Below are positions 43,695 through 52,308 of a DNA stretch of 64,000 bases, piece by piece. Source of the stretch: G963663365 sp963663365. Its GTDB lineage: Bacteria; Hinthialibacterota; Hinthialibacteria; Hinthialibacterales; G963663365. Below the pieces are notes generated by a model, which saw only the letters and a program-made list of their open reading frames with translations, searched no databases and was not told where the DNA came from. Position numbers and translations under genes: made by a program. Each line of letters starts with the position of its first letter. Position 1 is the first letter of the stretch. The stretch lies in assembly GCA_963663365.2 (NCBI GenBank), contig CAXXIH010000008.1:2294001-2358000 (forward strand). The letters are read 5' to 3'.

Positions 43695-45731
43695 ATGCGC
43701 AAAGCGGTCTTTCTCATACTGGTGCTTATCGCGTTAACACTGCTTGTGCGGGTACGTGTCGATCCCCCCGATGTGGCCTATTACTACGCCCATGCGCACA
43801 GCCTGCTCTATGACGGTGACCTGCTTTATGACAACCAGATTGCAGCATTCCCCTTTCAGCCTTATGAAATCTATATCGGCCCTGAGGGCCTGCCCGCCAA
43901 TGATTGGCCCATCGGTTCGGGGCTCCTATGGCTGATCGCTCTGCTATGGACCCGGTTGGGGATGTCCGCGCTACACCTGGCTGGGCTTTCCCCCGCGCCG
44001 ACCGGCTTTGAAGAAGCCTCAAAACTCGCCGCAACCTTAATCACCAGCCTTGCAGGCCTACTGGCTCTGTGGATTCCGCTTCGCCACCTCCGACACAAAG
44101 ACAAACAAGAAAACACAAATGGAGCCGGTCTAAGAAAAACACTGTTGATTGCGGCAGCAGCCGTTTTAGGCACACCGTTCGGATACTATTTGATTATTTA
44201 TCCGGCCACATCTCACGTGCCCTCCGCCGCACTTTTGGCTTGCACCTTGGGTGCTTATTGGAAATGGCGTAATACGGCACATGATGTTCAAACGGAACCC
44301 AAACGAACCACATGGCCATGGGCTGTGCTTTGTGGTTTGGCAGCGGGGTATTTGGTTGGCATACGGCCCCAGAACGTCGTTTTCGGTTTGATTCCGCTCT
44401 TGGACTTTTTCTTAGCCCGGCGTCAAAAAGAAAACGCTCTCAAAGTCAACGAAATCCTGATCGCGTTATGTGCGGCATTTCTTGCGTTTTTCCCGCAGCT
44501 GGTGGTTTGGAGAGTCCTTTATGGCAACTGGCTGGCATTGCCAAAAATCGAAGAGATGCATTGGTTCAATCCCAATCTGCTGCCGTTTCTTTTTTCTTCC
44601 TATCATGGCTATCTGGCGTGGGCTCCGTTATGCCTGCTTGCCCTAATCGGTCTGGCGCTACGAAAACAAACCTGGCCGTACCTTGCTGCCGTATTGGCTC
44701 AAATTTATGTCAATGCCTGTAACGAATGGTGGTGGGCGGGAGGATCATTTTCCGCACGGCGTATGGTCGGATGCACGCCACTGTTGGTTATCGGGCTTTG
44801 GAGTCTGTTTGCCGCGATTCCCTCATCGCGCTGGAAAAAGATTGCCACTTGGCTTTGTGCGCTCTGCTGCGGATGGACCTTTTCTCTTTTGCTAACCGAA
44901 ATCGGCCGCCTGATCCGTTTGGACCACGAACAACCTTGGCGTCAAATCGTTCCAAAACTTCCGCAAGGCATCCCCGCAGGTTTCAAAGCAATGGTCCCCT
45001 GGGATGCGATTCGTCAATCTCCATGGGAACGCACTCTCATTCCGCTTTGGTTTGCGCTGGGGATATTGGCGGCAGGCTGGGCTTTGCATTATCTCTATCA
45101 GCACTATCAAGAGATTCGCGCTCATAAGGCAGCCGTATGTTTGGCTCTTATATTGGCCTCATCTGTTACAATCTCGGCGGGGATTGCAGGTTGGCGCACT
45201 CCGTCATCGTTTCAACCGGATCCGGATACCGACTGGGTAACGTATTCGCGATTTCGGTGGGTTTATCGCTTTGAGGAGGCACATCTTCTTTACGCGCATG
45301 GCGATCCATGGGGCGCGGTCGATTCCTTTTTGGCCGGAGACCGCATCTTTGCGGGCTTCTACCACCCTTGGCGAACAACCGGGTATGCCATGCTATGGAT
45401 GGACTATCCCTATCAGGCTTATTTCGCCTTTAAAACATCCATCACCCGGGGAGACAGGACTAGTTCCATCGCTGATTTTCATGAGCTGTTGGAGCGGTTA
45501 TTGCGCGAATACGATTCTCCTAAAAAGGCAGCCTGGCTCAATGAACTGGGGATTATGAACGTCAAACTTAACCGCCCCCAAGAAGCGGCTGAGGCCTTTA
45601 AACGTGCATTAGAAGTCAACCCCGGCTATTTTCGAGCCGCCGATAATCTTAAGAAGTGTCAAGCGCTTTATGGTGATTTACAATCGCCTGATGCAGAGCA
45701 ATACAAACAGCAGCCCTGGAATTGGGAATGA
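43695..45731 (+). CDS. GT-C-type membrane glycosyltransferase-like protein with TPR tail
   Basis: Large polytopic membrane protein of 678 residues, with about 10-12 helices (residues 5-530) of the dolichyl-phosphate-mannosyltransferase/ArnT kind. The first periplasmic loop contains RVDPPDVAYYYAHAHSLLYDGDLLYDNQ, where the D-x-x-Y-Y-xx-x-h-x-xx-G layout marks GT-C enzymes. The last 60 residues hold a TPR unit (WLNELGIMNVKLNRPQEAAE, KRALEVNPGYFRAA). It would transfer lipid-linked sugar to lipid A, protein or polymer. It overlaps lpxB by ATGA, which links it to envelope lipid assembly. Confidence 0.75.
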   Translation: MRKAVFLILVLIALTLLVRVRVDPPDVAYYYAHAHSLLYDGDLLYDNQIAAFPFQPYEIYIGPEGLPANDWPIGSGLLWLIALLWTRLGMSALHLAGLSPAPTGFEEASKLAATLITSLAGLLALWIPLRHLRHKDKQENTNGAGLRKTLLIAAAAVLGTPFGYYLIIYPATSHVPSAALLACTLGAYWKWRNTAHDVQTEPKRTTWPWAVLCGLAAGYLVGIRPQNVVFGLIPLLDFFLARRQKENALKVNEILIALCAAFLAFFPQLVVWRVLYGNWLALPKIEEMHWFNPNLLPFLFSSYHGYLAWAPLCLLALIGLALRKQTWPYLAAVLAQIYVNACNEWWWAGGSFSARRMVGCTPLLVIGLWSLFAAIPSSRWKKIATWLCALCCGWTFSLLLTEIGRLIRLDHEQPWRQIVPKLPQGIPAGFKAMVPWDAIRQSPWERTLIPLWFALGILAAGWALHYLYQHYQEIRAHKAAVCLALILASSVTISAGIAGWRTPSSFQPDPDTDWVTYSRFRWVYRFEEAHLLYAHGDPWGAVDSFLAGDRIFAGFYHPWRTTGYAMLWMDYPYQAYFAFKTSITRGDRTSSIADFHELLERLLREYDSPKKAAWLNELGIMNVKLNRPQEAAEAFKRALEVNPGYFRAADNLKKCQALYGDLQSPDAEQYKQQPWNWE

Positions 45732-46888
45732 ACAGCAAAGCACAACCATCTAATCCCGAGATTCCCTCTTCAGGGCGCATCTTCGTTTCCGCCGGTGAAG
45801 CATCCGGTGATTTGCATACCGCCAATCTCATACGCGAATTGCAGAAAGCCGGAAATTATGAACTAGAAGGATTCGGCGGCGAACGAATGGCAAATGTCGG
45901 AGTTCGTATTCATTACGATTTGCCCAAGATGGCGCTGATCGGTTTTGTCGAAGTGGCCAAGCATTTGCCGACTGTTTTTAAACTTCTTCGATTCGTCCGC
46001 CGTCATTGGAGCAAAAACCGGCCCGATGCCGTGCTTTTAACTGACTTCCCCGGCCTGCACTTACGTATGGCAAAGATCGCGGCGGAAATGGGTATACCTG
46101 TCATTTATTATATTTCGCCGCAACTGTGGGCCTGGCATGAATCCAGAGTCGAGCAAATCAGAAACCTGATCCGGCGTATGATCGTTATCCTGCCGTTTGA
46201 AGTCGAATTTTATGCCCGCCACGAAATCGAAGTCTTTTATGCGGGACACCCATTGCTCGACCATGTGCCCCCAAAATGCGAGAAACAACTCGATACAAGC
46301 AATGTGCGGATTGGACTTTTGCCTGGCAGCCGCCCGGGAGAAATAAAGAAAATACTTCCTGTCATGCGGGATGCGGCGGTACAGCTACACAATCGGTATC
46401 CGGACTATGAATTCATTTTGCCATTGGCGGCAACGCTCGATATGCAAATTCTCGAACGATTCGCTCTTCCTTCCTGGATTCAGGTTATTCGTGATGAAGA
46501 CTACAGTGCACGGCAAAATCTGAATCTGGCATGGACCGCATCGGGAACCGCGACAATTGAAAACGCCATCCTGGATATCCCTATGGCGATTTTATACCGC
46601 AGTAATGCTTTGAATATCTTTTTAGCCCGGAGACTTATACGGATTCCCTATATCGGCTTGGCAAATTTGATTGCGGGTCAGGGGGTATGTCCAGAATTTC
46701 TACAGGAACAATGCCGCGTAGATGCCCTGCTCGGTTGGACTGAAGAATTCCTGCTCAGCCCGGAGCGCCAGCAAAGCATGAGGGAAGGTTTGGCGCGAAT
46801 TCGAGACCGCCTGGGGCAGCCGGGCGCTTCACAGCGTGCCGCAAATGAAGTGCACCGGCTGCTGGCAAACGGTCCTGTAGAATCCTAA
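45728..46888 (+). CDS. lpxB: Lipid-A-disaccharide synthase
   Basis: LpxB (GT19) joins UDP-diacylglucosamine and lipid X to make lipid A disaccharide at the inner membrane, showing a Gram-negative envelope. Core motifs: IFVSAGEASGDLHTANLI, GFGGERMANVGVR, LPKMALIGFVEV, DAVLLTDFPGLHLR, YYISPQLWAWHESR and LLPGSRPGEI. Length (386) is standard. The ATG at 45728 overlaps the upstream stop as ATGA; a TTG at 45722 is less likely. Ends convergently, overlapping the aldehyde dehydrogenase gene by four bases. Confidence 0.96.
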   Translation: MNSKAQPSNPEIPSSGRIFVSAGEASGDLHTANLIRELQKAGNYELEGFGGERMANVGVRIHYDLPKMALIGFVEVAKHLPTVFKLLRFVRRHWSKNRPDAVLLTDFPGLHLRMAKIAAEMGIPVIYYISPQLWAWHESRVEQIRNLIRRMIVILPFEVEFYARHEIEVFYAGHPLLDHVPPKCEKQLDTSNVRIGLLPGSRPGEIKKILPVMRDAAVQLHNRYPDYEFILPLAATLDMQILERFALPSWIQVIRDEDYSARQNLNLAWTASGTATIENAILDIPMAILYRSNALNIFLARRLIRIPYIGLANLIAGQGVCPEFLQEQCRVDALLGWTEEFLLSPERQQSMREGLARIRDRLGQPGASQRAANEVHRLLANGPVES

Positions 46889-48366
46889 TCTTCGGCCCAG
46901 TAACGCTCGGTAATAATACGATCTTCTGTATAGAACTTAATGATCGCCTTGCCTTGGGCTTTGATATCCGCGAACTGAGAGGCTTTTTGGCCGCCAAACG
47001 GTAAATAGGCAACCGGAGCGGGAATTCCGATATTGATGCCGATCATGCCGCATTCCACACGAAGTTTAAATTCGCGCGCATAATATCCATTTTGTGTATA
47101 AATCGACGCGCCGTTCCCATACTCATGATCGTTAATGATCTTGATAGCTTCATCGAAGGAATTTGCTTTCAGAATGACAACCACGGGCCCGAATATTTCT
47201 GTCTTATGGACTTCCATGCCCGGTTTAACATCCGTCAAAACCGTCGGGCCAATAAAATGCCCTTTTTCACATCCGGGCACTGTCACGCCGCGGCCATCCA
47301 AGGCTAACGTGGCGCCCTCTTCCACACCTTTGGCAATCATACCCTCAATGAATTCTTTGGCACTGGCTGAAATCACGGGCCCCAAAAGCATCGACTCTTC
47401 GATGTATTTTGGATCCAAGGGATTTCCCATGACGACTTTTTTTGAAGATTCTACAAACCGTTTACAGACGTCTTGGTAAACATCATCTCCAAGCGCCACA
47501 ATCGCCGAAGAGGCCATACACCGCTGACCGGCACAACCGTAGCATGAGGTCACCATATTGCGGACAACCTCATCAATTTTCGCATCCGGCATAACCAAAA
47601 GGTGATTCTTGGCTGCGCCCATGGCTTGGAAGCGTTTATTGCTGTTTGCGCATTTATCGGCAATGACTTTGCAGGTTCGTGTTGAACCAACCAATGAGAC
47701 GCCCCGGACAATCGGGCTGTCCATGATGGCTTCGGAGACTTCATGGCTTCCATTGATGAGGTTGAACGTACCCGGCGGGAATCCGGCTTCATGGATATAT
47801 TCCGTCATCAAGCTCATCGTCATTGGAACCTGCCGCGAGGACTTCACGATAAAGGTATTGCCGGTAGCCAGTGCATAAGGAATAAACCAAAACGGAACCA
47901 TGGCCGGGAAATTAAACGGCGCGATCATTGCAAACACACCGATGGGAACGTTTAACACTTCACCGTCGATCCCATACGAAGACCCGATGAGTTTATCGCC
48001 TTGTTGCAGAACCGGCATTCCGCAGGCGACTTCGCAGTTTTCGAGAACGCGTTTCATCTCGGCCCGCGCATCGGTTACAGACTTGCCGTTTTCCTCAGTC
48101 AATTGCCGGGCAATCTTCTCTTCATTCTGTTTGATGAGTTCGACCAATTTGAACATCGGCTGAACACGCCGCGAAACCGGAGTCTGACTCCAGGATGGAT
48201 ACGCTGCTGAAGCAGCCTTAATAGCCCGTAGCGTCTCCGCTTTTGTTGTCAGCGGATTCTTCGCAATAATTTCTCCGGTGCTCGGATTCTCAACATCAAG
48301 GAAGCCTGAATTTTCGGCCTCAACCCATTTCCCGTTGATATAATTCTTAAGGATTTTCGTGCTCAT
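46885..48366 (-). CDS. mmsA: CoA-acylating methylmalonate-semialdehyde dehydrogenase-like
   Basis: NAD-dependent, CoA-acylating aldehyde dehydrogenase. The catalytic Cys lies in GCAGQRCMASSA, and MGAAKNHLLVMPDAKID plus GFVGSTRTCKVIADKC-like region are characteristic of the MmsA/IolA clade, which turns methylmalonate or malonate semialdehyde into propionyl- or acetyl-CoA. Length (493) is normal. In this setting, downstream of phnX and phnW, a phosphonoacetaldehyde dehydrogenase role is possible but the sequence favours MmsA. A terminator hairpin (48485-48520) sits between it and phnX. Confidence 0.85.
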   Translation of the reverse strand: MSTKILKNYINGKWVEAENSGFLDVENPSTGEIIAKNPLTTKAETLRAIKAASAAYPSWSQTPVSRRVQPMFKLVELIKQNEEKIARQLTEENGKSVTDARAEMKRVLENCEVACGMPVLQQGDKLIGSSYGIDGEVLNVPIGVFAMIAPFNFPAMVPFWFIPYALATGNTFIVKSSRQVPMTMSLMTEYIHEAGFPPGTFNLINGSHEVSEAIMDSPIVRGVSLVGSTRTCKVIADKCANSNKRFQAMGAAKNHLLVMPDAKIDEVVRNMVTSCYGCAGQRCMASSAIVALGDDVYQDVCKRFVESSKKVVMGNPLDPKYIEESMLLGPVISASAKEFIEGMIAKGVEEGATLALDGRGVTVPGCEKGHFIGPTVLTDVKPGMEVHKTEIFGPVVVILKANSFDEAIKIINDHEYGNGASIYTQNGYYAREFKLRVECGMIGINIGIPAPVAYLPFGGQKASQFADIKAQGKAIIKFYTEDRIITERYWAED

Positions 48367-48484
48367 AGAAAAAACTCCGATTGGATTTCCGCCATACGCC
48401 AGAGGTTTCCGCCATGATGACCGGCCAAAGCCGCGCTAAGGATGAAAAAGCGGACGGGACTCTATCGGCGCCTCTTAAATATAG

Positions 48485-48520
48485 AAAAACGTGGCGCATG
48501 TATTTTTGCCCATGCGCCAC
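48485..48520 (-). terminator. Terminator hairpin after phnX
   Basis: Perfect ten-pair stem GTGGCGCATG/CATGCGCCAC with a ten-base loop (48491-48520), followed on the minus strand by G and five U residues (48485-48489 as A). It lies 45 bases beyond the phnX stop and would separate phnX from the mmsA-like gene. Confidence 0.75.
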
Positions 48521-48565
48521 GCCATTTCTAGAAGTCCATTTTCGATTCAATTCCGGCAAACACAA

Positions 48566-49396
48566 TTAGGGACGTTCGCCACGAGCCAAACGGGCGTTGA
48601 TTTCATCCAAAATCGGGATTGTATCTTCAATCGAATCCACAACATAATGCGCGCCGGCTTGGGCCATACGATCATAGGCGCGATTCAAACGGCGTTTAAT
48701 TTCTTCCGGTGATGCTTTCGCCAAGTCATCCAAATTCATGCCCATTTCATTGCCGGTTTTAGCCAAGCCAATGGTCCACATCCCCGCATTGAGCCCCTCA
48801 AAAATATCCGGCAGCGTGTCGCCGATTTTCACAAACGATTCCATGGGATAAATCTGAAGATCAAATGCGTTTTTCAGGCACATCCAAGGTTCGGGCCTTC
48901 CGGCCGGAACATCCGTAGCGCAAACCGTGGAATCCGGCACATAGCCGCGCTTCTTGGCTTCTTCCACTAAGACCGCCATCATCTCCGAGGTATAGCCGGT
49001 GGTCGAGCCGATCTTAAGACCTTGCTTGCGATATTCGGCACAGGCTTCCAAGCACCCCGGTACCAAGTCGGCATAATCGGCCAAACATTTGACTTGAAGC
49101 GGGACAAATTCGGCGAACATTTTGTCCACATCTTCATCTGTACTCGGACGTCCATGGACTTCCTGCCATTTTTTGGCAACCGCCGGAATCTGGCGAATTT
49201 GATCGATATGTACACGCTTATGCGCGCCCATCGGTTCGCGGGCCTGTTCGATAGAAATTTCTACACCTTGCCGTTTATAAACTTCGATAAAAACAACAGC
49301 GGGCGCAAAACAACCGTAATCCATTGTTGTACCGGCCCAATCGAGTAGAACACCTTTCAGGGGGCCTCGATAGCTTCTCTGAAACACGAAATCCAT
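48566..49396 (-). CDS. phnX: Phosphonoacetaldehyde hydrolase
   Basis: HAD-type phosphonatase that cleaves the C-P bond of phosphonoacetaldehyde to acetaldehyde and phosphate. The signature GVLLDWAGTTMDYGCFAP holds the nucleophile Asp, and PMGAHKRVHI contains the Schiff-base Lys unique to PhnX. TTGYTSEMMAVL and KIGDTLPDIFEGLNAGMWT supply later HAD motifs. Length 276 is normal. It is transcribed after phnW (78-base gap) with AAGGAG nine bases before ATG. Together they release phosphate from 2-aminoethylphosphonate. Confidence 0.96.
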   Translation of the reverse strand: MDFVFQRSYRGPLKGVLLDWAGTTMDYGCFAPAVVFIEVYKRQGVEISIEQAREPMGAHKRVHIDQIRQIPAVAKKWQEVHGRPSTDEDVDKMFAEFVPLQVKCLADYADLVPGCLEACAEYRKQGLKIGSTTGYTSEMMAVLVEEAKKRGYVPDSTVCATDVPAGRPEPWMCLKNAFDLQIYPMESFVKIGDTLPDIFEGLNAGMWTIGLAKTGNEMGMNLDDLAKASPEEIKRRLNRAYDRMAQAGAHYVVDSIEDTIPILDEINARLARGERP

Positions 49397-49474
49397 GGTC
49401 CACGTCTCCTTGCGTAAGAATCATTTCTACGGATTTAAAATTCCGTTTTTTCCACTCAGCAAATCCCACTCAAA

Positions 49475-50599
49475 TCAAAATCCCATTACATTTTTCACTT
49501 CTTGGATCGTCGTAAGCAGATTACGCACATCCGATTCAAAAATGCGCCCGATATTTCCAATCCGGAAACAGTCCGCGTTGCTGACTTTTCCGGGATAAAT
49601 CGTGTATTCCCGATCGTTCAGTTCCCGATAGAACCGCTCAAAATCAAAATTGGGATGGTCAGGATAACGGAACGACGTGATGATGTAGCCTTGGAGTTCA
49701 GGTTTCAAATATTCCTGGAATCCCATCCGGCGCATTCCCTCAACAAGGGTCTCGTAATTCTTGCTATATCGCGTAGCACGCCCTTCAACACCGCCTTCCT
49801 CGTCCAATTCCAACAGCGCTTGGTGAAAGGCTAGAAGCGTGTGGGTCGGGGGAGTGAAACGGAACTGGCCGTTAGCCTCCAATCCTTTCCATTGACTGAG
49901 CAAATCCAAACTCAGACTGCGCGCATACCCCTCAGTTGCCATAAGAGTATCGTGCTTACAAAGCGCAAAAGAGAATCCGGGGACACCCTCAACACACTTG
50001 TTGGCAGAGGAAACCAGATAGTCAATTGAGCATTCAGCTAAATTCGTCGGAAAAGCGCCAAAACAGCTCATCGCATCCACGAAATAGATGCGCTTATGCT
50101 TTTTGACAATATCGCCGATTTCCTTAATCGGATTCATAATGCCCGTTGTCGTCTCACAATGAACGACAGCAACGTGAGTTATAGAAGCATCGTCTTGTAG
50201 TGCCTTATCGATGGCTTCAAGGTCTGGCAGGCAATCTTCATCGTATGTAAGCACAGTGGTTTCGACTTTGAGAACCGAAGCCATTTGCACAATTCGTTTG
50301 CCATAGGCGCCATTTACGATCACCAGCAACTTGCCATCGTGCGGAATCGTCGAAGACACGACAGCCTCAATACCAAAGGTGCCGCTGCCCTGCATCAAAA
50401 CGGCTTCATAATCACCGGGTTTTGCGCTGCCTAATGCCAAGAGTCTGTTCCGAATGTCTTTGACAAGGCCGATAAACTCAAAATCGCGTGATCCCAAATC
50501 CCGTAACAGCGCCTGTTTGACAGTCCGGCTCGTTGTAAGCGGCCCTGGCGTAAACAGAATTTTGTCTTTCCAACCGGCAATTTTCTTCTCAAACGACAT
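49475..50599 (-). CDS. phnW: 2-Aminoethylphosphonate--pyruvate transaminase
   Basis: PLP-dependent class V aminotransferase converting 2-aminoethylphosphonate and pyruvate to phosphonoacetaldehyde and alanine. KILFTPGPLTTSRTVKQALL is the family's N-terminal signature, VLMQGSGTFGIEAV and DAMSCFGAFP follow, and the PLP Lys is in VSSANKCVEGVPGF. Length (374) is normal. The ATG at 50599 is preferred to 50614 because GGAG is seven bases upstream. It leads the phnW-phnX unit. Confidence 0.96.
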   Translation of the reverse strand: MSFEKKIAGWKDKILFTPGPLTTSRTVKQALLRDLGSRDFEFIGLVKDIRNRLLALGSAKPGDYEAVLMQGSGTFGIEAVVSSTIPHDGKLLVIVNGAYGKRIVQMASVLKVETTVLTYDEDCLPDLEAIDKALQDDASITHVAVVHCETTTGIMNPIKEIGDIVKKHKRIYFVDAMSCFGAFPTNLAECSIDYLVSSANKCVEGVPGFSFALCKHDTLMATEGYARSLSLDLLSQWKGLEANGQFRFTPPTHTLLAFHQALLELDEEGGVEGRATRYSKNYETLVEGMRRMGFQEYLKPELQGYIITSFRYPDHPNFDFERFYRELNDREYTIYPGKVSNADCFRIGNIGRIFESDVRNLLTTIQEVKNVMGF

Positions 50600-51053
50600 G
50601 AAATACTCCTTCAATCAGAAATCGAAAAAGAGGCTTTTCCTCAGCGATAGAATTCAATGTCCAACTTCATCCCCTCTGCCAAAAGTCCCAAGCCCTTTGA
50701 GAGGCAGTATTACAGCACCTGGGGCTGTGCAAGAACCGGCAAAGCTGCATTTCAAGATATAAGGGGAAATATCCCGAAGGTCCGCGGAGTCGCCGAATGC
50801 GGAGAATCACAAGGCCCCGATTGCGAATTCCATCGGTGAGCCGCATCCACCTCTCGATCCCGAGAGCCCCAAGAGCTCCTGAGTTAGTTCAAGCAATATA
50901 GACGGAGTCAAGATACCATCGCTCCTGCAAAAATCTATATCGCTAACCCAATCCTATAAAAATTATTCTTATGGAGGGCGCAAAGGAGAAGCGTGCACTC
51001 ACCTATAATGACAAGCGCTGTAATATCAGCAGGTTATAAAAGTCGTAGATTTT
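50600..51053. other. 454-base intergenic region upstream of phnW
   Basis: No convincing gene on either strand. A small perfect hairpin CTCTCG-ATCC-CGAGAG lies at 50851-50866 without a U-run. The region must contain the phnW promoter on the minus strand, but no clear -35/-10 or -24/-12 pair was found by eye. Confidence 0.5.
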
Positions 51054-51866
51054 TTAGGCAAACACAGGTGTTCTTGCCTCTTGCCGAAGTCCGAGTTTAT
51101 GAGCCAATAAAATAGGGTCGTATTGGCCCAATGAATCCACGACAAGATCCGGCCTGTATGCAAATCTTAACAGGTCTTCCCGCTTGGTTCCTCCGCTCAA
51201 AACCAGAGCAGTTTTGTAACCCATTTGCACACCGCCCAAAATATCGGTCTCCATCGTATCTCCGATCATGATGGTTTGATCCGCATTCAGTCCGAGCTCC
51301 TTCCGTGCGCTACGCATCATAACCGGACTGGGTTTGCCCACACTAAAGGCTCTGTAACCGCTGGCCGCTTCAAGCATCGCCACAATCGCGCCGCATCCCG
51401 GGCGTGTCCCATTTTGGGTTGGACAATTCGGATCCAGATTTGTGGCGATAAATTTTGCGCCGGACAAAATCATTCCCAAAGCGGTTTCGATCATTTCAAA
51501 TGAGAAGGTCCGGCCTTCACCGACAACTACGTAGTCGGGATCTTTATCGACAATGGAATAACCATTGCGGTGCAAAGCAGTAAGCAAACCGCCTTCGCCG
51601 ATAACATAAGCCGTTCCATTCGGCTTTTGTTTGGCCAAAAAGCGAGCAGTTGCCATAGCGCAAGTAAAAATATGTTCCTCGCCAACCTGGATACCCAAAC
51701 GCTGGACACGGGTTGCCACATCACGCCGTGTACGTTGGCTATTATTGGTTAAAAAGAGAAAAGGGATATCATTATCCTGTAATTCTTGAATAAAACGCGT
51801 GGCTCCGGGAATAAGCTCCTGCCCGCGGTAAATCACACCATCCATATCGATTAAATAACCAAACAT
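51054..51866 (-). CDS. HAD-IIA (NagD-like) phosphatase
   Basis: HAD-IIA subfamily: MFGYLIDMDGVIYRG has the DxDG nucleophile motif, FLFLTNNSQRTRRDV the T-N-N motif II, SVGKPSPVMMRSARKELG the Lys, and IMIGDTMETDILGGVQMGYKT the acidic motif III. The 270-residue length is right for NagD/glycolate-phosphatase-like proteins. Possible roles include phosphoglycolate or nucleotide-monophosphate repair. Start has AAGGAG upstream. It lies upstream of phnW on the same strand but 454 bases away, so separate transcription is likely. Confidence 0.9.
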   Translation of the reverse strand: MFGYLIDMDGVIYRGQELIPGATRFIQELQDNDIPFLFLTNNSQRTRRDVATRVQRLGIQVGEEHIFTCAMATARFLAKQKPNGTAYVIGEGGLLTALHRNGYSIVDKDPDYVVVGEGRTFSFEMIETALGMILSGAKFIATNLDPNCPTQNGTRPGCGAIVAMLEAASGYRAFSVGKPSPVMMRSARKELGLNADQTIMIGDTMETDILGGVQMGYKTALVLSGGTKREDLLRFAYRPDLVVDSLGQYDPILLAHKLGLRQEARTPVFA

Positions 51867-52308
51867 TGTTCGACTCCTTATCTTCTTGCCTCATTGTTAG
51901 GTAAGAACCCAGCTGATTGCAATAGATGCCGGGTCATTAAATAGAGACACATTCATTAACATTTTCCGTTAGTGCAAACGTCATGCCATGATACGGCATT
52001 TAACAAATTGCTCATGGATTCAAAATACTTATTAATATTGAAACAATAGAGAAGTAATCCGGGAAATGGCATTTGCATCGCGATTCTCTCAAAATAGAGG
52101 ATATGGTGCTCACAATTAGTACGGGTTTCCCTTTTGTGCTGTTCAAACTCCGGCAAGTTGGTTGGCAGTTGTAACGTTTTGTCTTCCTGTAGAAAATGCT
52201 TTTTGAGCGTTTGACGCTCCTATTGACTCTTCTCCAATTCTTCACATAGTGTAGTTGGGCTTTGCACAATCAGACTGCGTGTCTAGGAATTGAACAGGAG
52301 CCGTGCGC
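51867..52308. other. 442-base intergenic region before the ThuA gene
   Basis: No gene recognised. One small hairpin GAGCGT-TTG-ACGCTC (52205-52219) lies about 90 bases before the start of the ThuA fusion. It has no U-run on either side that would make it a clear terminator. Presumably holds divergent promoters. Confidence 0.45.

Noticed and set aside
49430..49456. ACGGA...TCCGT with T-run as a terminator
   Set aside because: The U-run lies on the plus strand, where no gene reads through; for the minus-strand phnW transcript the order is reversed.
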